From positions 3,658,001 to 3,722,000 of the forward strand of contig NZ_CP024633.1 of assembly GCF_004924335.1 (NCBI RefSeq): 64,000 nt of DNA, written 5' to 3'. The notes below the pieces were generated by a model, which was given only the letters and a program-made list of their open reading frames with translations, was not told where the DNA came from and made no database searches. This document shows, one piece after another, positions 1-12,206 of this stretch (position 1 is its first letter; the number at the start of each line of letters is the position of its first letter). The position numbers and the translations under genes were made by a program. This DNA is from Mycobacteroides salmoniphilum. GTDB taxonomy: Bacteria; Actinomycetota; Actinomycetes; Mycobacteriales; Mycobacteriaceae.

Positions 1-503
1 CGGTCATTTCAATCTTCTCGATCACCCTCGTGTCGATGTACGGTCAAACCCGCATTCTCTTCGCCATCGGCCGCGACGGCCTGCTGCCTTCGGTCTTCGC
101 GCAGGTCAACCCCCGCACGCTCACTCCGGTGAACAACACGATCATCGTCGCGATCGTCGTGGGCCTCATGGCCGCCTTCGTCCCCTTGAACAGCCTGGCG
201 AACATGGTGTCGATCGGCACTCTCACGGCATTCATCGTGGTGTCCATCGGCGTCATCATTTTGCGGGTGCGAGAGCCCGAACTGCCGCGAGCCTTTCGTG
301 TTCCCGGCTACCCGGTTACACCGGTCCTGTCCGTCATCGCCTGCGGCTACATTCTGTTCAGCCTGCCCTGGATCACCTGGATCGCATTCGGATCCTGGGT
401 GGTCGTGGTGCTGGCGTTCTACCTGGTGTGGGGCCGACACCACAGCGCGCTGAACGACTCACCCAGCGACCCAGCCGAATTGATTGAGGAGCCGGTGCGA
501 TGA
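1..503 (+). CDS. Amino-acid permease, APC family (C-terminal part, gene starts before the window)
   Basis: The frame is open from base 3 to the TGA at 501-503, so the 5' part lies outside the window. About 167 residues are visible: a cytoplasmic loop with GQTRILFAIGRDGLLP, then at least four hydrophobic helices. The RILFAIGRDGLLP loop followed by P-R-T-x-TPV is characteristic of cationic amino-acid and YfnA-like APC transporters, which carry out proton-coupled uptake across the inner membrane. The universal stress gene follows 49 bases downstream on the same strand, so the two may be co-transcribed. The substrate cannot be told from this fragment. Confidence 0.85.
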   Translation, partial: VISIFSITLVSMYGQTRILFAIGRDGLLPSVFAQVNPRTLTPVNNTIIVAIVVGLMAAFVPLNSLANMVSIGTLTAFIVVSIGVIILRVREPELPRAFRVPGYPVTPVLSVIACGYILFSLPWITWIAFGSWVVVVLAFYLVWGRHHSALNDSPSDPAELIEEPVR

Positions 504-552
504 GGCCCCCACGTGTGGGTGGTACCCCCCGCTTGCGCGAAGAGCGTCAGAT

Positions 553-2291
<1,739 letters not shown>

Positions 2292-2301
2292 CTAGCAGCC
2301 G

Positions 2302-2321
2302 TTCTAGAACGTGTTCCAGAT
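2302..2321 (-). promoter_or_regulatory. KstR-like operator upstream of the SDR gene
   Basis: Bases 2304-2319 read CTAGAACGTGTTCCAG. Bases 2305-2318 match the published KstR consensus TnnAACnnGTTnnA at every fixed position. The site is 40 bases upstream of the SDR start codon. KstR is the TetR-family repressor of sterol catabolism in mycobacteria, released by cholesterol-derived CoA thioesters. The match is seen directly; binding is inferred. Confidence 0.6.
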
Positions 2322-2355
2322 TGAGGACCCGCTCAGTGGGCAGGAAGAAGCGGGC

Positions 2356-3165
2356 CTAGAGGTCGCTGAGGATCTCCGCACGTTTGGTGTTGTACTCCGC
2401 CTCCGATACCAGTGATGCGAGCTTCAACCGATCGAGCTCGGCAAGCCGATCGGCCACCGAACCTGAGGGTGTGGGGTCGGCAGAGGGTGCCCGCTCGGCC
2501 CCCTCCGTCTTGCGTAGGATCGCATCGATCTGTTGGCGAACAACCGGATTCGAGCGGATATCCACCACGCCGTCGGTGCCTATGCCATTGGCCTTGAGAA
2601 CCTTCATGATCTCGAAGAGCGGGCCGGCCTGCCCGGTGAGGTCATACTCGCGGCCTTGCGACGAGCTGGTGAACTTGGCCGGTACCTGACCGTTGAGCAA
2701 TGCACTACGCTGCCAGTCGATCTGAAACTGCTCGGTGCCTGGCGCGACGAGCACGACGAGCTTGCCCCGCGAGAGAGCCGGCACCTGCAGCACGGACACT
2801 CGCGTTCTCGTCTCGGCGCGGAACGGACTGATCCCGTCTCCGTGTATCTGCAGCGTCAGCTTGATCACCGGCTGATCATTGACCCGCATCCCGGTCTCAT
2901 TGGCCGCCACCACATCGGCAAGCGCGAGAATACCGTTGGCCTCCAACGACTTGCGCGCCTCGTCGGTCCTGGTAAATATCAGTGTCAACACGAATGCCAA
3001 CACCACGATTCCGATGGTGATACCGACACCGCTGTACAGCATCCAACTCGTCGCGGGTTCGTCGATCACGTAATACATCACGATGAATATCGGCCCGACG
3101 ATCCCGCAGAGCAGCGAGAAGGCCAGGATTTTCAGAAAGCGTGCGACCACGTTCATGGCGTTCAT
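2356..3165 (-). CDS. Membrane protein with C-terminal SHOCT domain
   Basis: About 269 residues. Two transmembrane helices lie at residues 6-28 and 35-60, followed by a soluble region (residues 65-210) of no recognised family. A C-terminal SHOCT motif (DRLAELDRLKLASLVSEAEY) is seen, a short domain thought to mediate oligomerisation. The frame is open to a TTG at 3222, but that would cross the promoter of the divergent oxygenase gene. The ATG at 3165, with AGGTGG six bases upstream, is the better start. Function is unknown. Confidence 0.7.
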   Translation of the reverse strand: MNAMNVVARFLKILAFSLLCGIVGPIFIVMYYVIDEPATSWMLYSGVGITIGIVVLAFVLTLIFTRTDEARKSLEANGILALADVVAANETGMRVNDQPVIKLTLQIHGDGISPFRAETRTRVSVLQVPALSRGKLVVLVAPGTEQFQIDWQRSALLNGQVPAKFTSSSQGREYDLTGQAGPLFEIMKVLKANGIGTDGVVDIRSNPVVRQQIDAILRKTEGAERAPSADPTPSGSVADRLAELDRLKLASLVSEAEYNTKRAEILSDL

Positions 3166-3187
3166 CATCCACCACCTGCGCGGCATC

Positions 3188-3236
3188 TTGTGTGGGATCT
3201 GACCAGGCCCTAATATTGGCAATAGATGTTGTCAAC
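3188..3236 (+). promoter_or_regulatory. SigA-type promoter overlapped by a palindromic operator (first MpaB-like gene)
   Basis: A -35 TTGTGT (3188-3193), 17-bp spacer and -10 TAATAT (3211-3216) are followed by an imperfect inverted repeat. Its arms are ATTGGCAA (3215-3222) and TTGTCAAC (3229-3236) with a 6-base centre. The repeat overlaps the -10 and the expected transcription start, which suits a repressor. The next paralogue has the same layout with a perfect repeat. Confidence 0.6.
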
Positions 3237-3268
3237 GATGCCGACATCGCCCGACAGGAGGCACTCGC

Positions 3269-4651
3269 ATGCCCAAGCTCACCGCCGCGGATCGCTCGTC
3301 AGCGCGTGATCCCCACCCCTACGACTACTACCACCGGCCAGGCATGGACCTACGCCCGATCCCCGGGGGCAAGAACGATTTCGGCTGGATCTGGCGCCAC
3401 TGCCGACACACATTGTTCGACAACTGGTTCGACGTCGAAGACGAAGTCACCCCGACACCGCTGACTCGCCTGTTCGATGACCACATGTGGCAGGGCGACG
3501 AGCTGATGGACGCCGTGGTGGCCGTGTTCGACCGGATGGGCTCCCAACAGGCCCGCCCGTTGTTCGAACAGGCCATCACCGAAGGCATCGATGCGCTGGA
3601 CGACCCACCCGACGAGCTGCGTGCACTCCTGGAGGATGCGTATCGGGTTCCAGAATGGTGGGACCCGGCCAAAGCGGAGCGGGGAAGAGTCCGCCTGAAC
3701 CAGATGGCGGCACCCACGGTGCTCCTGATGGCGTCATTCGGGGTCTTCGACACCGTCATGAACTCCGACGTGTCGGCCACCACCGGCGCCTCCGGCCGGT
3801 TCCGTGACCAAGGCCAACAACGACTCCTCGAAACAGCGCGCTTTTTCGCGGCTCTGCGCGACCGTGATGCGATGCGACCCGGATCGCCACAGGTACAGAT
3901 GACGCTGCGCGTACGCCTCGTACATTCGTTGGCCCGCAAGGGGCTTCGCGCCGCGTGGGGAACGGAGAACTTCTCCGACTTTGGTGTGCCCATCTCCAAC
4001 TCGTCGATGTGCGGATTCATCGAAGCCGAATCACTCGGGCAGATGCTCATTGAGCATCGGTTCGGCCGGCCCTGCACCCGCGACGAGCTGGATGACGCGT
4101 GGCATTACATGACGCGATGGGCACTGCTCTTCGGCATTAGCGAGGAGCTATGCCCCAAGACCGGGACCGACGCCATGCACAATCTCGACTACCTGTTGGC
4201 GCGCTCCGGTGATGCCTCACGCTGGCGAGTTGAACTCGTCGAGGTCCTCTCGGCACTCCCCTCGGCAGTCATTGCCCCACTACCCGTTCCCCGCCTGCGT
4301 AAGTTACTCAGCGACCTGATGTTCGTGGCGGGCATAGGCGCGCCGGGCTGGGTCCTCATGGGGCCCGAGGCGATGGACGAATTCGTCCGTGGCACAAGCT
4401 ATGAACGGCTCCCCCGCCAGCTCCCCGGACGGGCACTACAGGCCGCGATGTCGGTGAGCGCGCGAGTGGCGGCGATCCGTGACCGGGTACCCGGCACACA
4501 GGTGGCACGCAGGATTGTCTACGGGACTCTGCTCCCGAACCCCAGCGCGGTGCTGAATCCAGCGTTCGGCATTCTCGAGAAGCTCAACAAGGTCAGCTCC
4601 ACGTACACGATGCACGACACCAATACCTCCGGGGATGCCTTCGCCCGCTAG
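3269..4651 (+). CDS. Oxygenase MpaB family protein (DUF2236), copy 1
   Basis: A 460-residue protein of the DUF2236/MpaB family, which includes the latex-clearing protein Lcp. Characterised members bind b-type heme and cleave or oxidise hydrophobic substrates. The family signature RVRLVHSLARKGLR is present. His219 in it corresponds to the proposed heme ligand, and Arg/Thr-rich helices precede it. It opens with a conserved R-P-G-M-D-L-R-P-I-P block and ends with a STYTMHDTNTSGDAFAR tail shared with the next gene. The start is ATG 3269, with AGGAGG about nine bases upstream. Substrate unknown; oxygenase activity is inferred from the family. Confidence 0.8.
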   Translation: MPKLTAADRSSARDPHPYDYYHRPGMDLRPIPGGKNDFGWIWRHCRHTLFDNWFDVEDEVTPTPLTRLFDDHMWQGDELMDAVVAVFDRMGSQQARPLFEQAITEGIDALDDPPDELRALLEDAYRVPEWWDPAKAERGRVRLNQMAAPTVLLMASFGVFDTVMNSDVSATTGASGRFRDQGQQRLLETARFFAALRDRDAMRPGSPQVQMTLRVRLVHSLARKGLRAAWGTENFSDFGVPISNSSMCGFIEAESLGQMLIEHRFGRPCTRDELDDAWHYMTRWALLFGISEELCPKTGTDAMHNLDYLLARSGDASRWRVELVEVLSALPSAVIAPLPVPRLRKLLSDLMFVAGIGAPGWVLMGPEAMDEFVRGTSYERLPRQLPGRALQAAMSVSARVAAIRDRVPGTQVARRIVYGTLLPNPSAVLNPAFGILEKLNKVSSTYTMHDTNTSGDAFAR

Positions 4652-4667
4652 GTCGCAATGTCAGCAC

Positions 4668-4716
4668 TTGTAAGCCTCCGCCCGGCGACCTAATATTGAC
4701 AATGCGCGTTGTCAAT
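4668..4716 (+). promoter_or_regulatory. SigA-type promoter overlapped by a perfect palindromic operator (second MpaB-like gene)
   Basis: A -35 TTGTAA (4668-4673), 17-bp spacer and -10 TAATAT (4691-4696) are seen. An inverted repeat follows: arms ATTGACAA (4695-4702) and TTGTCAAT (4709-4716) around TGCGCG. The arms are perfectly complementary and cover the -10 and start region. The size and symmetry are typical of TetR-family operators. No regulator gene lies next to it, so control would be in trans. Confidence 0.65.
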
Positions 4717-4748
4717 GATGTCGACGTCAACACCCCAGGAGGCGCCGG

Positions 4749-6098
4749 ATGCCCGAGCTCACCGTGGTCGACAAACCACCGTCAGACGGTTCGCACCCGT
4801 TTGACTACTACTTGCGCCCCGGAATGGATCTACGCCCAATTCCGGAGGGCAAGAATGAATTCGGCTGGATCTGGCGGCACTGCCGGCACTACTTGTTCGA
4901 CCCTTGGTTCGATGTCGAGGACGAGGTGACCCCGACACCAGCGACCCGCCTGTTCGACGATCACATGTGGCAGGGCGACGAGCCGATGGACGCCGTGGTG
5001 GAGCTGTTTCACGAGCTGGGGTCCGCTCAGGCCCGAGCATTGTTCGAGCAGGCCGTCGAGCACGGCATCGACAGCCTCGACGATCCTCCCGAGGCACTGC
5101 GGGCTCTGTTCGCGGATGCCTACCGCGTGCCGCAGTGGTGGGATCCGGCCAAGGCGGAACGCGGTCGACTGCGGGCACGCCAGGTGACCACCGCGACCAC
5201 CGCGGTCATGGCGACCTTCGCGGTGTTCGACACCGTCATGAACTCGGATGTATCGGCGGCCACCGGAGCAACCGGCCGGTTCCGCTATCAGAGTGCCCAA
5301 CGGCTGGCCGAGACCAATCGGTTCTTCTCCATGATCTTCGACCGCGACGGATTGGTACCCGGCTCCGAGCAGATCAAGCTCACCATGCGCGTTCGATTGG
5401 TGCACTCACTGGCCCGACGGGGTCTGCGGAGCGCCTGGGGCGAAGACAATTTCGCCCAGTACGGTGCTCCCATTTCCAACGCGTCCATGTGTGGATTCAT
5501 CGAGGCCATGCTCGGGGCGCTCCTCGTCGACTATCGACTCGGAAGATCTTGCACGCTCAGGGAAATCGACGATGTGTGGCACTACTTGCTGCGCTGGGCG
5601 CTGATGTTCGGCGTCACCGAAGACCTGCTGCCGCGGACGGGCATCGACGCCATGCGCAATCTCGACTACCTGCTGGCCCGTTCCGGAGATGCCTCACGCT
5701 GGCGCGTCGAGTTGATCGAAGCGCTGGCCACGGGCATGTCCGGCGCGCGTACCGGCCCCGTCCGGCGCCTCTTCGCTGAAGTACTCGCCGGCCCCGGCTC
5801 CATGCTGATGGGACCCGAGGCGATGGACGAATTCTTCCAGGGCACAACCTTCGACGGCATCAACCACCGTCTCTCGGGCTGGCTGTTCCGTCGAGCGGCC
5901 ACCGTCAACGCCAACGCGTCCGCGGTTCTCGATCGGCTGCCTGGCATCGGCCTGGTGCGCCACCGGCTGGATGCCTTCAACCCCAATCCCAGTGCGGTGA
6001 ACAATCTTTTGTCCGAGTTGATCGAGAAACGCGCCAAGGTGGCATCGACATACACAATGCACGACAACAACACTTCCGGGCACGCCTTCGCCCGCTAG
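4749..6098 (+). CDS. Oxygenase MpaB family protein (DUF2236), copy 2
   Basis: A 449-residue paralogue of the preceding gene and co-linear with it: the same R-P-G-M-D-L-R-P-I-P opening, the same RVRLVHSLARRGLR motif with His219 at the same position, and a nearly identical C-terminal tail (STYTMHDNNTSGHAFAR). It is shorter mainly in the C-terminal third, where copy 1 carries extra residues. A 97-base gap with its own promoter and operator separates the two, so they are separate but co-regulated units. AGGAGG precedes ATG 4749. Putative heme protein; substrate unknown. Confidence 0.8.
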   Translation: MPELTVVDKPPSDGSHPFDYYLRPGMDLRPIPEGKNEFGWIWRHCRHYLFDPWFDVEDEVTPTPATRLFDDHMWQGDEPMDAVVELFHELGSAQARALFEQAVEHGIDSLDDPPEALRALFADAYRVPQWWDPAKAERGRLRARQVTTATTAVMATFAVFDTVMNSDVSAATGATGRFRYQSAQRLAETNRFFSMIFDRDGLVPGSEQIKLTMRVRLVHSLARRGLRSAWGEDNFAQYGAPISNASMCGFIEAMLGALLVDYRLGRSCTLREIDDVWHYLLRWALMFGVTEDLLPRTGIDAMRNLDYLLARSGDASRWRVELIEALATGMSGARTGPVRRLFAEVLAGPGSMLMGPEAMDEFFQGTTFDGINHRLSGWLFRRAATVNANASAVLDRLPGIGLVRHRLDAFNPNPSAVNNLLSELIEKRAKVASTYTMHDNNTSGHAFAR

Positions 6099-6146
6099 GG
6101 ATCGCTTCCTACCGCCCGCCCTTGTGAGTTGGTCGAGGTCACAACG

Positions 6147-6184
6147 AAAACGGCGCCCACCCTTGGAAGGGTGAGCGCCGTTTT
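6147..6184 (-). terminator. Rho-independent terminator of tuf (probably bidirectional)
   Basis: An inverted repeat of about 17-bp arms, with one mismatch inside the GC-rich part, is flanked by AAAA on one side and TTTT on the other. On the minus strand the hairpin ends in GCCGTTTT, 16 bases past the tuf stop. Its symmetry means it could also end transcription from the MpaB gene on the plus strand. Confidence 0.85.
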
Positions 6185-6200
6185 CTTGGCGTCTTTTAGA

Positions 6201-7394
6201 TCACTTGTGGATCTTGGTCACGCGACCGGCGCCGACGGTACGGCCACCTTCACGAATCGCGAAACGCAGACCCTCGTCCATGGCCACCGGCTGGATCAGC
6301 TTGACGGAGATGTCGGTGTTGTCACCGGGCATAACCATCTCGGTGCCCTCGGGCAGTGTCACCACGCCGGTCACGTCCGTGGTACGGAAGTAGAACTGCG
6401 GGCGGTAGTTGTTGAAGAACGGCGTGTGACGGCCGCCTTCGTCCTTGGACAGGATGTAGACGCTGCCGTCGAACTCGGTGTGCGGAGTGGTGGTGCCGGG
6501 CTTGACCACAACCTGGCCACGCTCGACGTCCTCACGCTTCACACCACGGACCAGCAGACCAACGTTGTCGCCGGCCTGGCCCTGATCGAGCAGCTTGCGG
6601 AACATCTCGACACCGGTGACCGTGGTCTTGGTGACGGTGTCCTTGATGCCGACGATCTCGACGTCCTCGTTCACGTTGATCACGCCACGCTCGACGCGAC
6701 CGGTCACCACGGTGCCACGACCGGTGATGGTGAACACGTCCTCGACGGGCATCAGGAACGGCTTGTCGGTCTCGCGAACCGGGTCCGGGATCGACTCGTC
6801 AACGGCGTCCATCAGATCGCCAACGGTCTTGGCCCACTCGGCGTCGCCCTCGAGCGCCTTGAGCGCGGAGACGCGAACCACGGGAGCGTTGTCACCGTCG
6901 AAGTCCTGGCTGCTCAGCAGCTCCCGGACCTCCAGCTCGACGAGCTCGAGCAGTTCCTCGTCATCCACCATGTCGGACTTGTTCAGCGCGACGAGGATGT
7001 AGGGCACACCCACCTGACGGGCGAGCAGCACGTGCTCACGCGTCTGCGGCATCGGGCCGTCGGTCGCGGCGACTACCAGGATCGCGCCGTCCATCTGGGC
7101 GGCACCGGTGATCATGTTCTTGATGTAGTCGGCGTGGCCGGGGGCGTCGACGTGCGCGTAGTGACGCTTCTCGGTCTGGTACTCCACGTGCGAGATGTTG
7201 ATCGTGATACCACGAGCCTTCTCTTCGGGAGCGTTGTCGATCTGGTCGAAGGCTGATGCCTCGTTCAGAGTGGGGTACTTGTCGTGCAGCACCTTGGTGA
7301 TTGCCGCAGTGAGAGTGGTCTTGCCGTGGTCAACGTGACCGATGGTCCCGATGTTGACGTGCGGCTTCGTCCGCTCGAACTTCGCCTTCGCCAC
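6201..7394 (-). CDS. tuf: Elongation factor Tu
   Basis: A 397-residue translational GTPase that delivers aminoacyl-tRNA to the ribosome. Visible motifs are the P-loop GHVDHGKT, switch [10 protein letters not shown], the base-recognition NKSD and the three EF-Tu domains, ending GRVTKIHK. The length matches mycobacterial EF-Tu. The GTG start at 7394 ([14 protein letters not shown]) is preserved with GGAGG nine bases upstream; a longer open frame to 7445 lacks support. It is the last gene of rpsL-rpsG-fusA-tuf, 110 bases after fusA, and ends in a strong terminator. Confidence 0.97.
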   Translation of the reverse strand: MAKAKFERTKPHVNIGTIGHVDHGKTTLTAAITKVLHDKYPTLNEASAFDQIDNAPEEKARGITINISHVEYQTEKRHYAHVDAPGHADYIKNMITGAAQMDGAILVVAATDGPMPQTREHVLLARQVGVPYILVALNKSDMVDDEELLELVELEVRELLSSQDFDGDNAPVVRVSALKALEGDAEWAKTVGDLMDAVDESIPDPVRETDKPFLMPVEDVFTITGRGTVVTGRVERGVINVNEDVEIVGIKDTVTKTTVTGVEMFRKLLDQGQAGDNVGLLVRGVKREDVERGQVVVKPGTTTPHTEFDGSVYILSKDEGGRHTPFFNNYRPQFYFRTTDVTGVVTLPEGTEMVMPGDNTDISVKLIQPVAMDEGLRFAIREGGRTVGAGRVTKIHK

Positions 7395-7504
7395 TGTTGT
7401 GTCCTCCTGGACTTTCTGTTGTCTCTGAGACTTTCTCAGAGGCAAGGGTTTTCATTTGCCTAGCGGACTCACTCGCGCAAGTCCGAATGGGTTGTGAGCT
7501 TTCG

Positions 7505-9610
<2,106 letters not shown>

Positions 9611-9687
9611 AGAAGTTTCCGCTCTTTCGCTTCGAATTGGGGATGGACGAACTGGTCGCGCCTCGCCGTGAGATGAGGCCCGTCAGA

Positions 9688-10158
9688 TCACCAGCGGTAG
9701 TGCGCGAACGCCCGGTTGGCCTCGGCCATCTTGTGAACATCCTCGCGACGCTTCACCGAGGCACCCAGGCCATTGCTGGCGTCCAGGATCTCGTTCGCCA
9801 GACGCTCAATCATGGTCTTTTCGCGGCGCGCCCGCGAGAAGCTCACCAACCAGCGCAGGGCAAGGGTGGTGGAACGATCGGGACGAACCTCGACCGGCAC
9901 CTGGTAGGTGGCGCCACCGACGCGGCGGCTGCGCACCTCAAGGGCAGGCTTGACGTTGTCCATGGCGCGCTTGAGGGTGACAACCGGATCGGTGCCAGTC
10001 TTGTCGCGGGCCTGCTCCAGTGCGCCGTACACGATGCGCTCGGCGATGGACTTCTTGCCATCGAGCAGCACCTTGTTGACCAGCTGGGTCACCAGCTGGG
10101 AACTGTAAACAGGGTCGTTGACCAGGGGGCGCGCCGGCGCGGGTCCCTTACGTGGCAT
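9688..10158 (-). CDS. rpsG: 30S ribosomal protein S7
   Basis: A 156-residue primary assembly protein of the 30S head, contacting 16S rRNA and the mRNA exit channel. The [18 protein letters not shown] start and the [11 protein letters not shown] end are typical and the length is standard. Its ATG overlaps the rpsL stop by one base (TAATG), giving translational coupling in the str operon. Confidence 0.97.
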   Translation of the reverse strand: MPRKGPAPARPLVNDPVYSSQLVTQLVNKVLLDGKKSIAERIVYGALEQARDKTGTDPVVTLKRAMDNVKPALEVRSRRVGGATYQVPVEVRPDRSTTLALRWLVSFSRARREKTMIERLANEILDASNGLGASVKRREDVHKMAEANRAFAHYRW

Positions 10159-10532
10159 TAGCTCTTCTCCTTCTTGGCGCCGTACTTGCTCCGGGCCTGC
10201 TTGCGACTCTTGACGCCCTGGGTGTCCAGGGACCCGCGGATGATCTTGTAGCGCACACCGGGGAGGTCCTTCACACGACCACCGCGCACGAGCACCATCG
10301 AGTGCTCCTGCAGGTTGTGACCCTCACCTGGGATGTAGGCGGTGACCTCCACCGCGCTGGTCAGCCGCACACGGGCCACCTTCCGCAGCGCCGAGTTCGG
10401 CTTCTTCGGGGTGGTGGTGTAGACGCGGGTGCAGACGCCACGGCGCTGCGGGCTGCCCTTGAGGGCCGCAGTCTTCACCTTGGCGATCTTGTCCCGGCGA
10501 CCCTTACGGACCAGCTGGTTGATGGTTGGCAT
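10158..10532 (-). CDS. rpsL: 30S ribosomal protein S12
   Basis: A 124-residue decoding-centre protein. The [19 protein letters not shown] block holds Lys43, and [12 protein letters not shown] holds Lys88. Both residues, whose changes give streptomycin resistance in mycobacteria, are wild type here. It is the first gene of rpsL-rpsG-fusA-tuf, with a leader of about 240 bases upstream. Confidence 0.97.
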   Translation of the reverse strand: MPTINQLVRKGRRDKIAKVKTAALKGSPQRRGVCTRVYTTTPKKPNSALRKVARVRLTSAVEVTAYIPGEGHNLQEHSMVLVRGGRVKDLPGVRYKIIRGSLDTQGVKSRKQARSKYGAKKEKS

Positions 10533-10887
10533 GTACCGGCTTTCTCTTCCTTCGAGCTACTTCTAACTACGTACGTGGGGCTCTAGCGTCGCGAGCCCGT
10601 CAAAAGGCCCTGTTGTCCTGCAGTTCTCGCCCATATCGGTATCCCGAGGCCGGGCGTGTCGCACACACCGCGGACGCGAAGAAAAACTCCTTCACCCTCT
10701 GGGCATGCGAATTGACCTGGCGCCCTATCTGACCCCCACCGAATACCCCAGCGGTGGCCATTGGCCAGGCACAGCGCCCTACCATACCAGGGCTGATCAC
10801 AGTGAGACAAACTCGCCTACCAGCGACAAAGCGCAGGTCATCGACAACTCACCAATGCGCGGGCAACATACCTGACTAAGCGGCCTG
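10533..10887. other. rpsL leader and promoter region, no gene seen
   Basis: The interval upstream of rpsL has no convincing coding region; the short open frames lack family resemblance and start signals. It holds the likely rpsL promoter (10781-10810), with an implied untranslated leader of roughly 240 bases. No strong terminator for the convergent side was recognised. Confidence 0.6.
10781..10810 (-). promoter_or_regulatory. Likely promoter of the rpsL-rpsG-fusA-tuf operon
   Basis: On the minus strand, TTGTCT (10810-10805) and TATGGT (10786-10781) are separated by 18 bases, close to SigA -35 and -10 hexamers. The predicted start near 10774 gives a leader of about 240 bases. This is assigned by eye and other starts are possible. 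Confidence 0.45.
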
Positions 10888-10976
10888 CTCTTCGCGCCGA
10901 GCGCTCATCGGTGAGGTCTACTCTTCGCGCCGAGCGCTCATCGGTGAGGTCTACTCTTCGCGCCGAGCGCTCATCG
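10888..10976. repeat. 33-bp tandem repeat, 2.7 copies, running into the tetR 3' end
   Basis: Two identical 33-base units (10888-10920 and 10921-10953) are followed by a 23-base partial third unit (10954-10976). Each unit begins CTCTTCGCGCCGAGCGCTCA. The third copy carries the TGA of the downstream-reading tetR gene. On the minus strand each unit contains ATG AGC GCT CGG CGC GAA GAG TAG, a seven-codon open frame. There are no unique spacers, so this is a minisatellite-like repeat and not a CRISPR. Confidence 0.9.
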
Positions 10977-11579
10977 CCGCTCGGCCAGACCCGACGCAAA
11001 GCGGTGCACCATCTCCGTAAACGCGATGTCGGGATCCATCTCGATGCCCGCCATGAAGCCTGTCATCTCCAGCATGACGAACCCGTGCATCGCGGCCCAC
11101 AGCTCAACGCCCGCGTGAAAGGCGGTGTCTTCGTCGAGCCCGTACACACCAATGGCCTCGGTCGCGGGCTTGGCCAATTCACGTGCGTCGATCGTCGGAC
11201 GGTTCACATCATCCAGGAACGGCATCCGGGTCAGGGCGGCATATCTTCCCGGATGGTGGTGCGCGTAGCTGCGATATGCACCCGCCATGGCCAGGATTGC
11301 GTCCTCGCTGGTACGACCCGAGCTCACGGTGTGCAGCATGCCGACAATCTCGACCAGCACCCGGCCGCGCACCTCGTGGCGCAGATCATCGAGGCTGTCC
11401 ACATGGTTATAGAGCGATGGCCCCTTGGTACCCAGCTCGACAGCCAGCGCGTTGATGGTCAGCGCGTCCCAGCCGGCCCGGTCGAGAAATGACAGCGCGG
11501 CATTGACAACGGTGTCGCGGTTGAGCCGTGTTGCCCGCGCAGGATTTCTGCGGTGCGCGGTTGCGGGCTCGGTCGTCAC
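10971..11579 (-). CDS. TetR family regulator
   Basis: A 202-residue regulator. The N-terminal helix-turn-helix spans residues 20-68 (RDTVVNAALSFLDRAGWDALTINALAVELGTKGPSLYNHV, shown in outline) and a WHG-type TetR C-terminal domain includes AAMHGFVMLEMTGF. Such proteins bind palindromes and release them on ligand binding. The ligand and targets are not evident. The stop codon lies inside the third copy of the 33-bp repeat. It reads toward rpsL, with no terminator seen between. Confidence 0.85.
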   Translation of the reverse strand: MTTEPATAHRRNPARATRLNRDTVVNAALSFLDRAGWDALTINALAVELGTKGPSLYNHVDSLDDLRHEVRGRVLVEIVGMLHTVSSGRTSEDAILAMAGAYRSYAHHHPGRYAALTRMPFLDDVNRPTIDARELAKPATEAIGVYGLDEDTAFHAGVELWAAMHGFVMLEMTGFMAGIEMDPDIAFTEMVHRFASGLAERR

Positions 11580-11754
11580 GTCTGGCCGCCTTCGGGGGTG
11601 AGTCGTTCTAGTTCGGTGCTCTTTGGTGCGGCCTCCTCGGCAGATGGCCTGGTATGACCCTATCTCTCCCCACCGTCACCTTTGTGTTTGTCAGCCTACC
11701 GAGCCTGTCGTGGCGCGCCGTGGCTTATTCTCATCAGGTGATCTGGACGCTGAA

Positions 11755-12168
11755 ATGACACACGTTCTAGTTTCGGCTGGGCGACGCCTGCTGGTCGCCG
11801 TCCTGGTGACCGGCGGCATCGTCACATTGACGGGCTCACCCGAGGGCCGTTCGGGCCTCGGCGACAACATTCGCCTGGCCAAGAACGGCGACACTCACAT
11901 CACCCAGTACGGGCTCGTCACCACCATCGATTGCAGTGACGCCACGGTCTTTGTGAACGGATCGCAGAACGTCATCACCGCTCTCGGCAGCTGCTATGCG
12001 ATCTCGGTACAGGGATCGTCCAACACGATCATCGCCGACAACGTGGTCAATGACATCACCGTGTACGGCTTCAACCAGAAGGTGCTCTACAAGTCCGGCG
12101 AGCCCGCGGTCATCGATCGCGGGCGTGAACTGGGCATGATGAACTTCATCGACCGCGTTCCCGGCTGA
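11755..12168 (+). CDS. DUF3060 domain protein, secreted or membrane-anchored
   Basis: A 137-residue protein. An N-terminal hydrophobic segment (residues 8-25) probably acts as a signal peptide or anchor. The DUF3060 region follows, with short beta repeats of the type NVITALGSCYAISVQGSSNTI. DUF3060 proteins are mycobacterial, exported and of unknown role. ATG 11755 is chosen because upstream residues to 11623 have no family character. It probably forms a unit with the next gene, 38 bases away, which carries the same domain. Confidence 0.75.
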   Translation: MTHVLVSAGRRLLVAVLVTGGIVTLTGSPEGRSGLGDNIRLAKNGDTHITQYGLVTTIDCSDATVFVNGSQNVITALGSCYAISVQGSSNTIIADNVVNDITVYGFNQKVLYKSGEPAVIDRGRELGMMNFIDRVPG

Positions 12169-12206
12169 TCCCCTCCGGTCAACCAAATCTCGGGATAATC
12201 AACTCC

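Noticed and set aside
6129..7256. 375-codon plus-strand frame opposite tuf
   Set aside because: A shadow of EF-Tu that begins inside the terminator region.
10888..10976. Possible CRISPR array
   Set aside because: The units abut directly with no spacers, only 2.7 copies are present and no cas gene is nearby. It is a tandem repeat.
11500..11520. Third copy of the MpaB-type operator (ATTGACAACGGTG) inside the tetR gene
   Set aside because: Only one half-site is present, within coding sequence, with no partner arm.
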